NCBI GenBank assembly: GCA_038234235.1
Contig: JBBSUQ010000049.1
Coordinates: 1 to 19,158 of the forward strand
Reading direction: 5' to 3'
DNA from: JBBSUQ01 sp038234235
GTDB lineage: Bacteria; Bacteroidota; Bacteroidia; Flavobacteriales_D; Crocinitomicaceae
Length of the DNA: 19,158 nucleotides
A program made the translations under genes and the position numbers. The first letter of the stretch is position 1, and each line of letters starts with the position of its first letter. The notes under the pieces are model-generated. The model was given only the letters and a program-made list of their open reading frames with translations, did no database searches and was not told the origin of the DNA. Positions 1 through 7,335 of the stretch are shown here, one piece after another.

Positions 1-176
1 CAAATTGTTTATTTTATGAATTGGTACTGGAAAAAATTAAACCAATTGAAATTAATTCTTTGGAGGATGCACACGGACTTCCATACAGACCAGATGTTTT
101 TGGAATGAAAGCATGGTTAACAATTTTAAAATTGAAATTGGCCAGACCGAATAATATTTCCAGAAATTTATTGTAA
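1..176 (+). CDS. C-terminal fragment of an unidentified protein
   Basis: An open frame (codons in phase with position 3) runs from the left edge to a TAA at 174-176 and gives about 57 residues. It reads like real protein, with mixed charged and hydrophobic residues such as EDAHGLPYRPDVFGMKAW and a basic end. No start is visible, so the gene begins outside the window. I do not recognise the family. The opposite-strand frame over the same bases starts inside the palindrome at 188-238 and is probably a shadow. The coding claim rests on composition and frame length only. Confidence 0.55.
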   Translation, partial: NCLFYELVLEKIKPIEINSLEDAHGLPYRPDVFGMKAWLTILKLKLARPNNISRNLL

Positions 177-187
177 TTGCATTGCGA

Positions 188-238
188 TTTTTTTAAACGG
201 TAGGGACGCGATTCATCGCGTCCCAATGTTTAAAAAAA
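188..238. repeat. Long interrupted palindrome (stem-loop)
   Basis: An inner perfect inverted repeat has arms GGGACGCGAT (203-212) and ATCGCGTCCC (215-224) around a 2-nt centre. An outer perfect pair, TTTTTTTAAAC (188-198) and GTTTAAAAAAA (228-238), brackets it, with small unpaired segments between. It lies 11 bp past the stop of the leftmost gene and about 255 bp beyond the nqrF stop, so it could terminate transcription from either side; the T or A run at the edge suits this. GC-rich arms like these in an AT-rich genome also resemble dispersed palindromic (REP-like) elements. Structure is seen; function is inferred. Confidence 0.8.
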
Positions 239-356
239 TACGTCCCAATGTTTAAAATAAATTCGCGTACAAGTGTTTAAAAAAAATTCACGTCCAAATA
301 TTTAAAAATTCGCGTCCAAATATTTAAAAAAATACGTCCAATTATTTTGAAATATG
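219..356. repeat. Degenerate tandem array, six units of 22 or 25 bp
   Basis: Six head-to-tail units begin at 219, 241, 266, 291, 313 and 335. Each starts CGTCC or a close variant, followed by an AATGTTTAAA-like or AATATTTAAA-like core and an A-rich tail. Unit lengths are 22, 25, 25, 22, 22 and about 22. The first unit contains the right arms of the palindrome at 188-238, so the array looks like repeated copies of that half of the element. A further weak match (TTTAAAAAAATTACGTC) lies at 438-454. No spacers separate the units. Confidence 0.75.
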
Positions 357-494
357 CTACCATTATTTAAAAAGACAAAACAAAGCTGTAATATCAATAG
401 ATAACAGATCGTAAGAAAACAAATTTTGGGAACAAGATTTAAAAAAATTACGTCTTTGGAAACAAAAACATCATGTCCCTATGAAAATTATATC

Positions 495-1790
495 TTACCC
501 ACCAAAATCATCAAATCTTACGTTCTCTTTTGGAACTCCCCATTCGTCGCACATGTTTACCACTGCGTTGTTCATCATTGGAGGTCCACAGAAATAAAAT
601 TCTATATCTTCTGGACTTTCGTGAGAATTTAAATAATTATCTATTACTGATTGATGCACAAATCCTACAAATCCGTCACCTTCACTTTCCATATTTTCTT
701 TTACCGTCCAATTATCTTCTGGCATTGGTTCTGAAAGTACCATGTAGAATTTAAAATTTGGAAAATCTTTTTCCAAGGCTCTAAAATGATCTATGTAAAA
801 CAATTCTCTTTTAGAACGACCACCATACCAATAAGAAACTTTTCTATTTGTTTTTATTGTTCTGAAAAGTTCATATAAATGAGAACGCATTGGTGCCATT
901 CCAGCTCCACCACCAATATAAAGCATTTCTGCTTCAGAATCGTTGATGAAAAATTCTCCATAAGGACCAGAAACTATTGCTTTGTCTCCTTTTTTCAAAT
1001 TATAGATATAAGATGAAGCAATACCCGGATTAACCTGCATCCAACCATTTCTTGCTCTATCCCAAGGTGGAGTAGCAATCCTTACATTCAACATAATTTT
1101 ACGACCTTCAGCAGGGTAAGAAGCCATTGAATAAGCTCTTACAACTTCTTCGTCGTTTTTCATTACCAAAGGCCAAAGGTTAAACTTGTCCCATTCCGCC
1201 TTAAATTTATCAGGCTCTCCCGGATGTTCATCTGGATGCGCAACTATATCGAAATCAGAATATTTAACTTCACATACAGGTATTTTAATTTGAATATAAC
1301 CTCCTGCTCTGTAATCCATGTCTTCTGGAATTTCAACTATAAATTCTTTAATGAAAGACGCTACGCTGTAATTAGAAACTACAACTGCCTCCCATTCTTT
1401 AATTCCAAGTACTTCTTCTTCCACATGGATTTCCATGTTTTCTTTTACTTTTACCTGACAACCCAAACGCCATTTATCAGCTATTTCTTTACGAGAGAAA
1501 AATGGAACTTCAGTTGGCAATATTTCGCCTCCGCCACTCAATACCTGACAGCGGCATTGAAGACAAGTTCCACCACCACCACAAGCGGATGGTAAGAAAA
1601 TTCCTTTATTGCTTAAAGTTGTTAATAAGGTACTACCGCCATCAACTTCTAATTCCAATTCGCCATGGTTGATGTTTACAATGATAACACCTTTAGGAGA
1701 TAATTTTGCTTTTGCAAAAAGTAACATGGATGTTAAGGCAAGAATTACTGCCAAAAACGCTGCTATTGTTATGAGTAATGTAGTTCCCAT
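495..1790 (-). CDS. nqrF: Na+-translocating NADH:quinone reductase subunit F
   Basis: NADH-oxidising entry subunit of the Na+-NQR complex, 431 aa (the family is usually a little over 400). An N-terminal membrane anchor (about residues 4-26) is followed by a plant-type ferredoxin domain with [2Fe-2S] ligands C70, C76, C79 and C111, the same numbering as in Vibrio. The ferredoxin-reductase module then has the FAD motif RAYS (218-221), a glycine-rich GGGAGMAP (293-300) and the NAD-binding CGPPMM (401-406). NADH electrons pass via FAD to the Fe-S centre, then to the membrane subunits. Its ATG shares one base with the nqrE stop (TAATG), suggesting translational coupling. It is the last gene of the operon; no strong hairpin follows directly. 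Confidence 0.97.
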   Translation of the reverse strand: MGTTLLITIAAFLAVILALTSMLLFAKAKLSPKGVIIVNINHGELELEVDGGSTLLTTLSNKGIFLPSACGGGGTCLQCRCQVLSGGGEILPTEVPFFSRKEIADKWRLGCQVKVKENMEIHVEEEVLGIKEWEAVVVSNYSVASFIKEFIVEIPEDMDYRAGGYIQIKIPVCEVKYSDFDIVAHPDEHPGEPDKFKAEWDKFNLWPLVMKNDEEVVRAYSMASYPAEGRKIMLNVRIATPPWDRARNGWMQVNPGIASSYIYNLKKGDKAIVSGPYGEFFINDSEAEMLYIGGGAGMAPMRSHLYELFRTIKTNRKVSYWYGGRSKRELFYIDHFRALEKDFPNFKFYMVLSEPMPEDNWTVKENMESEGDGFVGFVHQSVIDNYLNSHESPEDIEFYFCGPPMMNNAVVNMCDEWGVPKENVRFDDFGG

Positions 1791-2524
1791 TATTTTATGA
1801 ATTTTGTAGTTTCTAAATCAACTTGTCCTGAAATATTAGGATCAATGTTATTCATGTTATTTTGTGAAGTAGGTTGTATAGTCACGTCATCTGTTTTACC
1901 CTCTTCACCGTATTTAATTCCCATAAAACTCATGAAGGCCATACCCATTAATCCTGTAATAATAAATGTAATTCCCAAACCTCTTAAGGGAGCTGGAACG
2001 TGAGAATATTTAATTTTTTCTCTAATTGCCGCAATTGCAACAATAGCAATGAACCAACCAACACCCGAACCGAGAGCGAATGATGTTGCATCTAAAATTG
2101 TAGAATATTGTCTTTCTTGCATAAACAATGCACCACCCAATATAGAGCAATTCACTGCAATAAGTGGCAAGAAGATTCCCAATGCTCCGTAAAGTGCTGG
2201 AGAGAATTTTTCTACCAACATTTCTACCAATTGTACCATTGAAGCTACAACTGCGATGAACATAATGAATGATAAAAAGCTCAAATCAATATCTGCAAAA
2301 GATGGATCTAACCAAGTTAGTGCGCCTTCTTTCAAAAGATAATTTTCAAGCAAATAGTTTAAGGGAACTGTAACAGTAAGTACAAATATTACTGCTGCAC
2401 CCAAACCAACTGCTGTTTTTACTGTCTTGGACACGGCCAAATAAGAGCACATTCCAAGGAAGTAGGCAAAAATCATATTCTCTGAGAATATGGCTTTGAC
2501 GAAAATATTTATAGTTTCTTGCAT
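1790..2524 (-). CDS. nqrE: Na+-translocating NADH:quinone reductase subunit E
   Basis: Integral membrane subunit, about six helices, homologous to NqrD and RnfA/E. NqrD and NqrE together hold an iron centre in the membrane. The half-site cysteines are visible: C26 in GMCSY and C126 in NCSILGG. At 244 aa it is longer than the usual roughly 200 aa. The excess is a polar C-terminal tail from about residue 205, rich in D, N, Q and T and without a hydrophobic segment. The ATG at 2524 is preceded by a 106-bp gap from nqrD that contains 14-bp repeats. The gene overlaps nqrF by one base. Confidence 0.96.
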   Translation of the reverse strand: MQETINIFVKAIFSENMIFAYFLGMCSYLAVSKTVKTAVGLGAAVIFVLTVTVPLNYLLENYLLKEGALTWLDPSFADIDLSFLSFIMFIAVVASMVQLVEMLVEKFSPALYGALGIFLPLIAVNCSILGGALFMQERQYSTILDATSFALGSGVGWFIAIVAIAAIREKIKYSHVPAPLRGLGITFIITGLMGMAFMSFMGIKYGEEGKTDDVTIQPTSQNNMNNIDPNISGQVDLETTKFIK

Positions 2525-2563
2525 TTTATAATGATATAAATGTTATTTCTAATGTTTTAAATT

Positions 2564-2631
2564 GTCTCTAAATTTCTTACTTGAATTCTCTTACTTGAAT
2601 TCTATCCCTAAATTTCTATCCCTAAATTTCT
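2564..2631. repeat. Cluster of 14-bp direct repeats between nqrD and nqrE
   Basis: Five adjacent units end in TTCT: 2564-2577, 2578-2589 (12 bp), 2590-2603, 2604-2617 and 2618-2631. The last two are identical copies of ATCCCTAAATTTCT. The second and third share TACTTGAATTCT. The first resembles the last two with two changes. The final unit runs into the TGA stop of nqrD (2631-2633). The gap between nqrD and nqrE is therefore unusually long (106 bp) for two genes that are normally almost touching. No promoter motif is obvious in it. Confidence 0.75.
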
Positions 2632-3320
2632 CAATGATCTTCAATCAAAGCTTTGTTTCTTGAACGTTGCACCCAAATGATTATTCCAACAATGATAAGT
2701 GCCATTGGAGGCAAAATAAATAAGTTGTTGTTTACATATCCAATTGTGTACAATCCGCTTTCTTCATTTGGCAATGAATTACCGAATATTTGGTAACCCA
2801 TTAGTGTTCCCGAGCCAAAAAGTTCTCTAAAAACGGCTACAATTACTAATAGAATTGCATAACCTAAACCATTTCCAAAACCATCGAGTAGGGAAGGCCA
2901 AGGTTTGTTACCCATAGCAAATGCTTCAAATCTTCCCATGATGATACAGTTCGTAATAATCAATCCTACGAATACAGAAAGTTGCTCTGATACATCTGGC
3001 ATATATGCTTTTAGCAATTCATTAACAATAATTACTAATGATGCAGCAATAACTAGTTGTACTATAATTCTAATTCTTGATGGAATTAAATTTCTCAACA
3101 AAGAGATTACATAATTCCCCATCATAGTTACGAATATAACCGATGCGCCCATTACCAATGCTTGCTTCACCTGAACGGTAATTGCCAAGGCAGAACAAAT
3201 ACCAAGAACCTGAATGGTAACTGGGTTGTTGTCAGACAATGGATCTGTTACAAGTCGCTTGTTCTTTTTAGAAAAAAGCGGTTCTCTAGGAGCTCTTGAT
3301 TTTACTGCAACTTCACTCAT
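2631..3320 (-). CDS. nqrD: Na+-translocating NADH:quinone reductase subunit D
   Basis: Membrane subunit paired with NqrE, 229 aa against about 210 in Vibrio. The extra length is an N-terminal stretch of about 13 residues plus a short C-terminal tail. Multiple hydrophobic helices are visible. The conserved cysteines that supply half of the intramembrane iron site are C42 (GICSALAIT) and C125 (TNCIIMGR). The ATG lies 3 bp after the nqrC stop, so the two genes are closely coupled. The stop overlaps the 14-bp repeat cluster. Confidence 0.96.
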   Translation of the reverse strand: MSEVAVKSRAPREPLFSKKNKRLVTDPLSDNNPVTIQVLGICSALAITVQVKQALVMGASVIFVTMMGNYVISLLRNLIPSRIRIIVQLVIAASLVIIVNELLKAYMPDVSEQLSVFVGLIITNCIIMGRFEAFAMGNKPWPSLLDGFGNGLGYAILLVIVAVFRELFGSGTLMGYQIFGNSLPNEESGLYTIGYVNNNLFILPPMALIIVGIIIWVQRSRNKALIEDH

Positions 3321-3323
3321 ATC

Positions 3324-4061
3324 TTAAGATTTTTTATTGTTTTTAAAATAAACTGCATAAGGAACCATGCAACGGTTTACCATTTCTTCTACACCTTTTG
3401 ATGTAATAGTACCACCTGTAATTCCATCCACTTTTTTAGGTTTGCCTCCTGATCCGTCTTTCACAATTTCGAATGTTTCGAACTCACCACTTTCATTTGT
3501 TATTTTTTCACCTATCCAGCGATTTACAAAAAATGGTTGTGAAATTTCAGCACCCAATCCTGGCGTTTCTCCTTTGTGTCCGAATGAAGCACCATCAATA
3601 GTTGACTGATCTTCACCCAATGCAAGATTACCCCAAATTGGACCCCAAAGTCCTTTACCAACTACTGGAATAATGTAAATTGTTTTACCATCTTTACTAC
3701 CTGCAAACATTGGATAATTGCGGTCACCGTCTTTCATTTCCTTATCCTTGTATTCTTTTCGGATATCTACATCAAAAGCTTTTGCACCTTCTTTTACATT
3801 ACCATTTATATCTAATACAACTGCTTTTTCTAAATCAATGTACTGGTCGAATTTTTCATTTGCATTTTTTCGATCAACTTTTTTCATTTCCTCTTTGGTA
3901 AGCATGGCACGAAGAATTTCCATTTTCTGTTTAATAACTTCGTTTTTCTGCTGCAAAGGTTTCAATCCGGTTGCTATCAATGCCAATGAAGTTCCAACTA
4001 CCGCAACTAATGCAATGGCAAATCCAAAAGTATATCCGTTACTATCTCTATTAACTGCCAT
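3324..4061 (-). CDS. nqrC: Na+-translocating NADH:quinone reductase subunit C
   Basis: FMN-carrying subunit, 245 aa. A single N-terminal membrane helix (about residues 11-31) is followed by an extracytoplasmic FMN-binding domain. The GETPGLG segment (164-170) is typical of this domain. FMN is attached by the ApbE flavin transferase through a phosphoester bond to Thr in an S/T-G-A-T type motif. Here it reads DGITGGTIT (212-220), making T218 the likely attachment residue, with Gly where Ala is usual. No apbE is in the window, so it must be elsewhere. The gap to nqrB is 2 bp and to nqrD 3 bp. Confidence 0.96.
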   Translation of the reverse strand: MAVNRDSNGYTFGFAIALVAVVGTSLALIATGLKPLQQKNEVIKQKMEILRAMLTKEEMKKVDRKNANEKFDQYIDLEKAVVLDINGNVKEGAKAFDVDIRKEYKDKEMKDGDRNYPMFAGSKDGKTIYIIPVVGKGLWGPIWGNLALGEDQSTIDGASFGHKGETPGLGAEISQPFFVNRWIGEKITNESGEFETFEIVKDGSGGKPKKVDGITGGTITSKGVEEMVNRCMVPYAVYFKNNKKS

Positions 4062-4063
4062 GA

Positions 4064-5290
4064 TTATGCTGTTTTAAGTTTTAATCGTTTTTGTCTGCGT
4101 TTCACATTTGATTGTATAACGTAATGGTCAATAATTGGTGCCATAACATTCATAAATAGTATGGACAACATTACTCCCTCAGGATATGCTGGATTGAATA
4201 CACGAATAAGTATTGCGAAAAGTCCTCCAACAAACCCATATATCCATTTGCCGGACGATGTTTGAGAGGCAGTAACAGGATCGGTTGCCATAAATACAGC
4301 TCCAAATGCAAATCCTCCAATAATTAAATGATAATACGGCGGTAAATCCATGTAAGCGTTTCCACCAATTAAGTTCATTAATAAACCACCAGCCAATCCA
4401 CCAACGATGAACGACGTAATGATTTTCCACGAACCAACACCGGTCCAAATAAGTATAAATGCACCAATTAAACAGGCCAATGCTGAAGTTTCACCAATTG
4501 AACCTGGAATAGATCCCATGAAACTGTCCCAAACTGAATAGTTATTGGAGAAGGCTGTGAGATGTTCTACACCATTCATTACTTCTTCTCCTGCAACAAC
4601 TGCCTTATTCGATGTAAATGTCGCTAAGTCACCCAATGCTGTTGAACCTGTAAAGCCATCTGCTTCTTTTCCTGCCATCCAAACTTTGTCGCCAGACATG
4701 TAAGTAGGATAAGCGAAGAATAAGAATGCTCTTGCAGTAAGGGCAATGTTAACGATGTTCATTCCCGTGCCACCAAATATTTCTTTTCCAATCACCACAG
4801 CAAATACTGTTGCAACTGCTACCATCCATAAATCTATATCAGCAGGCATAATTAAAGGAATAAGCATCCCTGAAACTAAAAATCCTTCGTGTAAAGAATG
4901 TCCGCGGAACATACCAAACATAAATTCGACTCCTAATCCAACACCATACGATACTAATAAAATAGGTAAAACTACTTTTAATCCCATTAAAAATTTGGTG
5001 CCCATATCTGCCCAAAAAACTAAGTCTCTGTTTCCTGAAGCCGCAACCATTTCCCAATGTCCAGTATTGTAAATCCCAAATATCAAACAAGGAACAAGCG
5101 CAAAAATTACGGTCATCATTGTTCGCTTAAGATCTACTCCATCACGAATATGAGATCCTTTTTGGGTAACTAGTTTTGGAGAAAAGGCGAAAGTTGCCAG
5201 TGTCTCAAATAATGGATTCCATTTTTCTAATTTTCCACCTTTGGAAAATTTAGGTTCCCATTTATGCAATACATTTTCTAAAAATTTCAC
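4064..5290 (-). CDS. nqrB: Na+-translocating NADH:quinone reductase subunit B (GTG start)
   Basis: Largest membrane subunit, 408 aa, about the family length. It carries covalent FMN and is linked to quinone reduction and Na+ translocation. The N-terminal region with GGKLEKW (18-24) and SHIRDGVDLKR (46-56) matches the family, followed by many transmembrane helices. The flavinylation motif reads DGFTGSTAL (211-219), so T217 is the likely FMN site, with Ser in place of the common Ala. The start is GTG (5288-5290): no in-frame ATG is close upstream and the N-terminus aligns with the family here. It lies 16 bp after the nqrA stop. Confidence 0.96.
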   Translation of the reverse strand: MKFLENVLHKWEPKFSKGGKLEKWNPLFETLATFAFSPKLVTQKGSHIRDGVDLKRTMMTVIFALVPCLIFGIYNTGHWEMVAASGNRDLVFWADMGTKFLMGLKVVLPILLVSYGVGLGVEFMFGMFRGHSLHEGFLVSGMLIPLIMPADIDLWMVAVATVFAVVIGKEIFGGTGMNIVNIALTARAFLFFAYPTYMSGDKVWMAGKEADGFTGSTALGDLATFTSNKAVVAGEEVMNGVEHLTAFSNNYSVWDSFMGSIPGSIGETSALACLIGAFILIWTGVGSWKIITSFIVGGLAGGLLMNLIGGNAYMDLPPYYHLIIGGFAFGAVFMATDPVTASQTSSGKWIYGFVGGLFAILIRVFNPAYPEGVMLSILFMNVMAPIIDHYVIQSNVKRRQKRLKLKTA

Positions 5291-5306
5291 TCGTAGTATC
5301 TTTAAA

Positions 5307-6686
5307 TTACATGCATTCTTGTTGGATCAAATCCAAACCTCTGCGTATTTTGTCTTGTATATTAATTTTTGTTGTGCAAACATATTCGCACAAAGCGAAG
5401 TCTTCCGGAGCAACTTCATAAATGCCTAAACTTTCCATAGCATCTATGTCATCTGTTATGGCAGCTTTTACTAATTGCATTGGAAGTATATCGAAAGGAA
5501 ATACTTTTTCTAATTCTCCAGTAACAACAAATGCTCTTTCTTCACCATTTAAATTGGTGTCTAAAACATATTTTTTGTTAGGAGCAAAAGCGTTCACAAG
5601 AAACGTAGGAAATAATCTTGAATTAGAAAATTTATCAAAACCTGGTCCGAGCCATCCTTTTGTTAAGAAAAACTTGTATTGATCGCCTTCAGGAATTACC
5701 GTAATTTGATTGTGGTAAAATCCAAGGTATCCGTTTACTTTATCTATTTTATCTCCTGTAAGTACATTTCCGCTAATTACACGTACGTGCTCTTGTTTCA
5801 AATTATTAGTCAACAAATCATGAATATTGCTTCCTGAAAGTAACCTGTAATATTTAGGATTTTTTATTTCCGAACCTGTAAGTGCGACCAATCTTGTTGC
5901 ATCGTATTTACCGGTATTAAAGTATCTACCTATTAATGCAACATCTTGGGCGTTAACAGTGAAAATAAATTCACCTTTGTTTATTGGACTAATATGGTGA
6001 ATTTGCGTGCCAACGTTTCCTGCCGGATGGGGACCTGATATTTTGTGGAAAACAACATTTTTGCAGTTTGCAATTGCAGCATCTGCAGGTGCGTCACTGT
6101 TTATTGAAATATTGACATTGCCACTGGTCAATTTTTTTAATACATCAACTCCTGCTTGAAAATCAGCTCCTCTTCCGTGAAGAATAAAATCTAAATCAGC
6201 AGCGAGTGGAGCAGAATCAAAACCAGAAATAAAAATTGCTTTCGGTGTTTGCGCTGGATCGGCAACAACATCAATTGGTCTCTGTTTAATGTATAACCAA
6301 AGTCCTTTTTCTAGTAAAATCTCTTTTACTTGCGCACCATCCATTCCAGCAACATCAATTGGACCAAAATTTTCAGCGTATTCTATTTGGCTGTCGACAT
6401 CAATAAGAACTTCAAGAATCTTTCTCTTATCTCCTCGTATTATCGAACGAACGGTACCACTAACAGGCGACACACATTTTATGGATTCTCTGTATTTGTC
6501 GTAAAAGACTGCAGCGCCTGCCAAAACACGCTCGCCCTCTTTTATTACCATTTTTGGCATCATACCATGAAAATCAGCTGGCTTTAAAGCAACTGTTTTC
6601 GGCAATGGCATATCGATCACAATTTTTTCAGCTGAACCGGCCAACTTTATATCGAGGCCTTTTTTAAGCTTTACTGTCTTGGACAT
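5307..6686 (-). CDS. nqrA: Na+-translocating NADH:quinone reductase subunit A
   Basis: First gene of the nqrABCDEF operon, 459 aa, close to the usual 445-450. NqrA is the cytoplasmic peripheral subunit without covalent flavin, implicated in quinone binding. The N-terminus KLKKGLDIKLAG and the later segment SPVSGTVRSIIRGDKRK are characteristic of NqrA and related to RnfC. The ATG at 6686 follows a TATTTTTG box 28 bp upstream. All six subunits are present and uninterrupted, so the window codes for a complete complex apart from its maturation factors (ApbE, NqrM), which are not here. Confidence 0.97.
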   Translation of the reverse strand: MSKTVKLKKGLDIKLAGSAEKIVIDMPLPKTVALKPADFHGMMPKMVIKEGERVLAGAAVFYDKYRESIKCVSPVSGTVRSIIRGDKRKILEVLIDVDSQIEYAENFGPIDVAGMDGAQVKEILLEKGLWLYIKQRPIDVVADPAQTPKAIFISGFDSAPLAADLDFILHGRGADFQAGVDVLKKLTSGNVNISINSDAPADAAIANCKNVVFHKISGPHPAGNVGTQIHHISPINKGEFIFTVNAQDVALIGRYFNTGKYDATRLVALTGSEIKNPKYYRLLSGSNIHDLLTNNLKQEHVRVISGNVLTGDKIDKVNGYLGFYHNQITVIPEGDQYKFFLTKGWLGPGFDKFSNSRLFPTFLVNAFAPNKKYVLDTNLNGEERAFVVTGELEKVFPFDILPMQLVKAAITDDIDAMESLGIYEVAPEDFALCEYVCTTKINIQDKIRRGLDLIQQECM

Positions 6687-6714
6687 GTATAAAAGCGTTT
6701 TATAAATAACTGCG

Positions 6715-6722
6715 CAAAAATA
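6715..6722 (-). promoter_or_regulatory. Likely nqr operon promoter, -7 box
   Basis: Read on the minus strand, the box is TATTTTTG, an exact match to the Bacteroidota consensus TAnnTTTG, ending 28 bp before the nqrA ATG. No TTG lies at the expected 19-21 bp upstream spacing, so the -33 element is weak or absent. This is the only good candidate ahead of nqrA. Confidence 0.5.
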
Positions 6723-6768
6723 AATATTTGTTTAGTCTAAAGTTTGTTAAAACGCGACTATTCTGATA

Positions 6769-6787
6769 ATTTAGAATAATTCTAAAT
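6769..6787. promoter_or_regulatory. Perfect 19-bp palindrome between divergent nqr and apaG promoters
   Basis: Arms ATTTAGAAT (6769-6777) and ATTCTAAAT (6779-6787) flank a single central A. The site lies about 46 bp upstream of the nqr -7 box and about 85 bp upstream of the apaG one. Position and symmetry suit a dimeric regulator's operator, but AT-rich DNA produces such palindromes by chance, and no regulator gene is adjacent. Confidence 0.4.
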
Positions 6788-6872
6788 AATAATTTAATGC
6801 AGGCAGAAGGTTATTTCAAAAGATTTATTTTAAAAATTGACGAAAGGAGTTTTTTTTAAGAGAATTTTTTTT

Positions 6873-6880
6873 TATTTTTG
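6873..6880 (+). promoter_or_regulatory. Likely apaG promoter, -7 box
   Basis: TATTTTTG matches TAnnTTTG exactly and ends 9 bp before the ATG at 6890, so the transcript would have almost no leader. No clear TTG -33 element sits at the normal spacing; a long T run (6850-6857) takes its place. Confidence 0.45.
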
Positions 6881-6889
6881 GAATTGGTT

Positions 6890-7282
6890 ATGAGTATTAA
6901 AACAGAAATTACGGAAGGCATAAAAATTACGGTAGCAACACAGTACCGTCCTGATTTATCTCAAGTTTCCGAGACTTCTTATTTCTACAATTACAAAATA
7001 GAAATACACAATAGCAATCCCGCAACCGTGCAATTGTTGCATAGAGATTGGTTTATTTATGATTCTTTGAACAATGATCAACACGTTTCTGGAGAAGGAG
7101 TAATTGGAGAACAACCCATTTTAAAGCATGGCGAAAAATACGATTTCGTTAGTGGTTGTGAGCTAAAATCTGAAATTGGTTTTATGAAAGGTTATTATAC
7201 TTTTAAAAATTTGGAAAGTGGAATGATATTTCAGGTTTTTATACCAACTTTCAATTTGATTTATCCACATCGAATGAATTAA
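6890..7282 (+). CDS. apaG: ApaG (DUF525) domain protein
   Basis: A 130-aa protein spanning the whole ApaG domain, the usual size for this family (about 125-130 aa). The signature is visible as VSGEGVIGEQP (66-76) followed by GEKYDFVSGC (81-90) and FMKGYY (98-103). ApaG has a fibronectin-III-like fold. It is linked genetically to Co2+ resistance and Mg2+ efflux in enterobacteria, but its biochemical role is not settled. The ATG at 6890 is chosen because a longer reading would need a TTG lying inside the promoter box. It is transcribed away from nqrA and converges with the TPR gene 53 bp downstream. There is no apaH or ksgA neighbour. Confidence 0.88.
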   Translation: MSIKTEITEGIKITVATQYRPDLSQVSETSYFYNYKIEIHNSNPATVQLLHRDWFIYDSLNNDQHVSGEGVIGEQPILKHGEKYDFVSGCELKSEIGFMKGYYTFKNLESGMIFQVFIPTFNLIYPHRMN

Positions 7283-7295
7283 ATGTGTTAATTGC

Positions 7296-7333
7296 ATTAT
7301 TTTAAGTTGAATACAATTTTATTCTAAAATAAT
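7296..7333. terminator. Possible bidirectional terminator between apaG and the TPR gene
   Basis: A perfect 9-bp inverted repeat, ATTATTTTA (7296-7304) and TAAAATAAT (7325-7333), has a 20-nt loop and lies in the gap between two convergent stop codons. The stem is pure A/T and therefore weak. Position is the main support. Confidence 0.3.
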
Positions 7334-7335
7334 AA

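Larger units (their letters stand above)
177..494. other. 318-bp gene-free region between two convergent gene ends
   Basis: This stretch separates the end of the leftmost plus-strand gene from the end of nqrF on the minus strand. It holds the palindrome at 188-238 and the tandem array at 219-356. The rest (357-494) is AT-rich with no gene, promoter or hairpin that I can support. Short frames crossing 426-632 run antisense to nqrF and look non-coding. Confidence 0.7.

Noticed and set aside
14..226. Minus-strand 70-aa frame
   Set aside because: It starts inside the palindrome at 188-238 and overlaps a more protein-like plus-strand frame ending at 176.
219..356. Possible CRISPR array
   Set aside because: Units are directly adjacent without unique spacers, and no cas genes are near.
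1224..1595. Plus-strand 123-aa frame inside nqrF
   Set aside because: Antisense to a well-supported gene; low-complexity aromatic-rich translation with no family resemblance. The same holds for 3718-4077, 4746-5072, 9148-9510 and 13974-14303.
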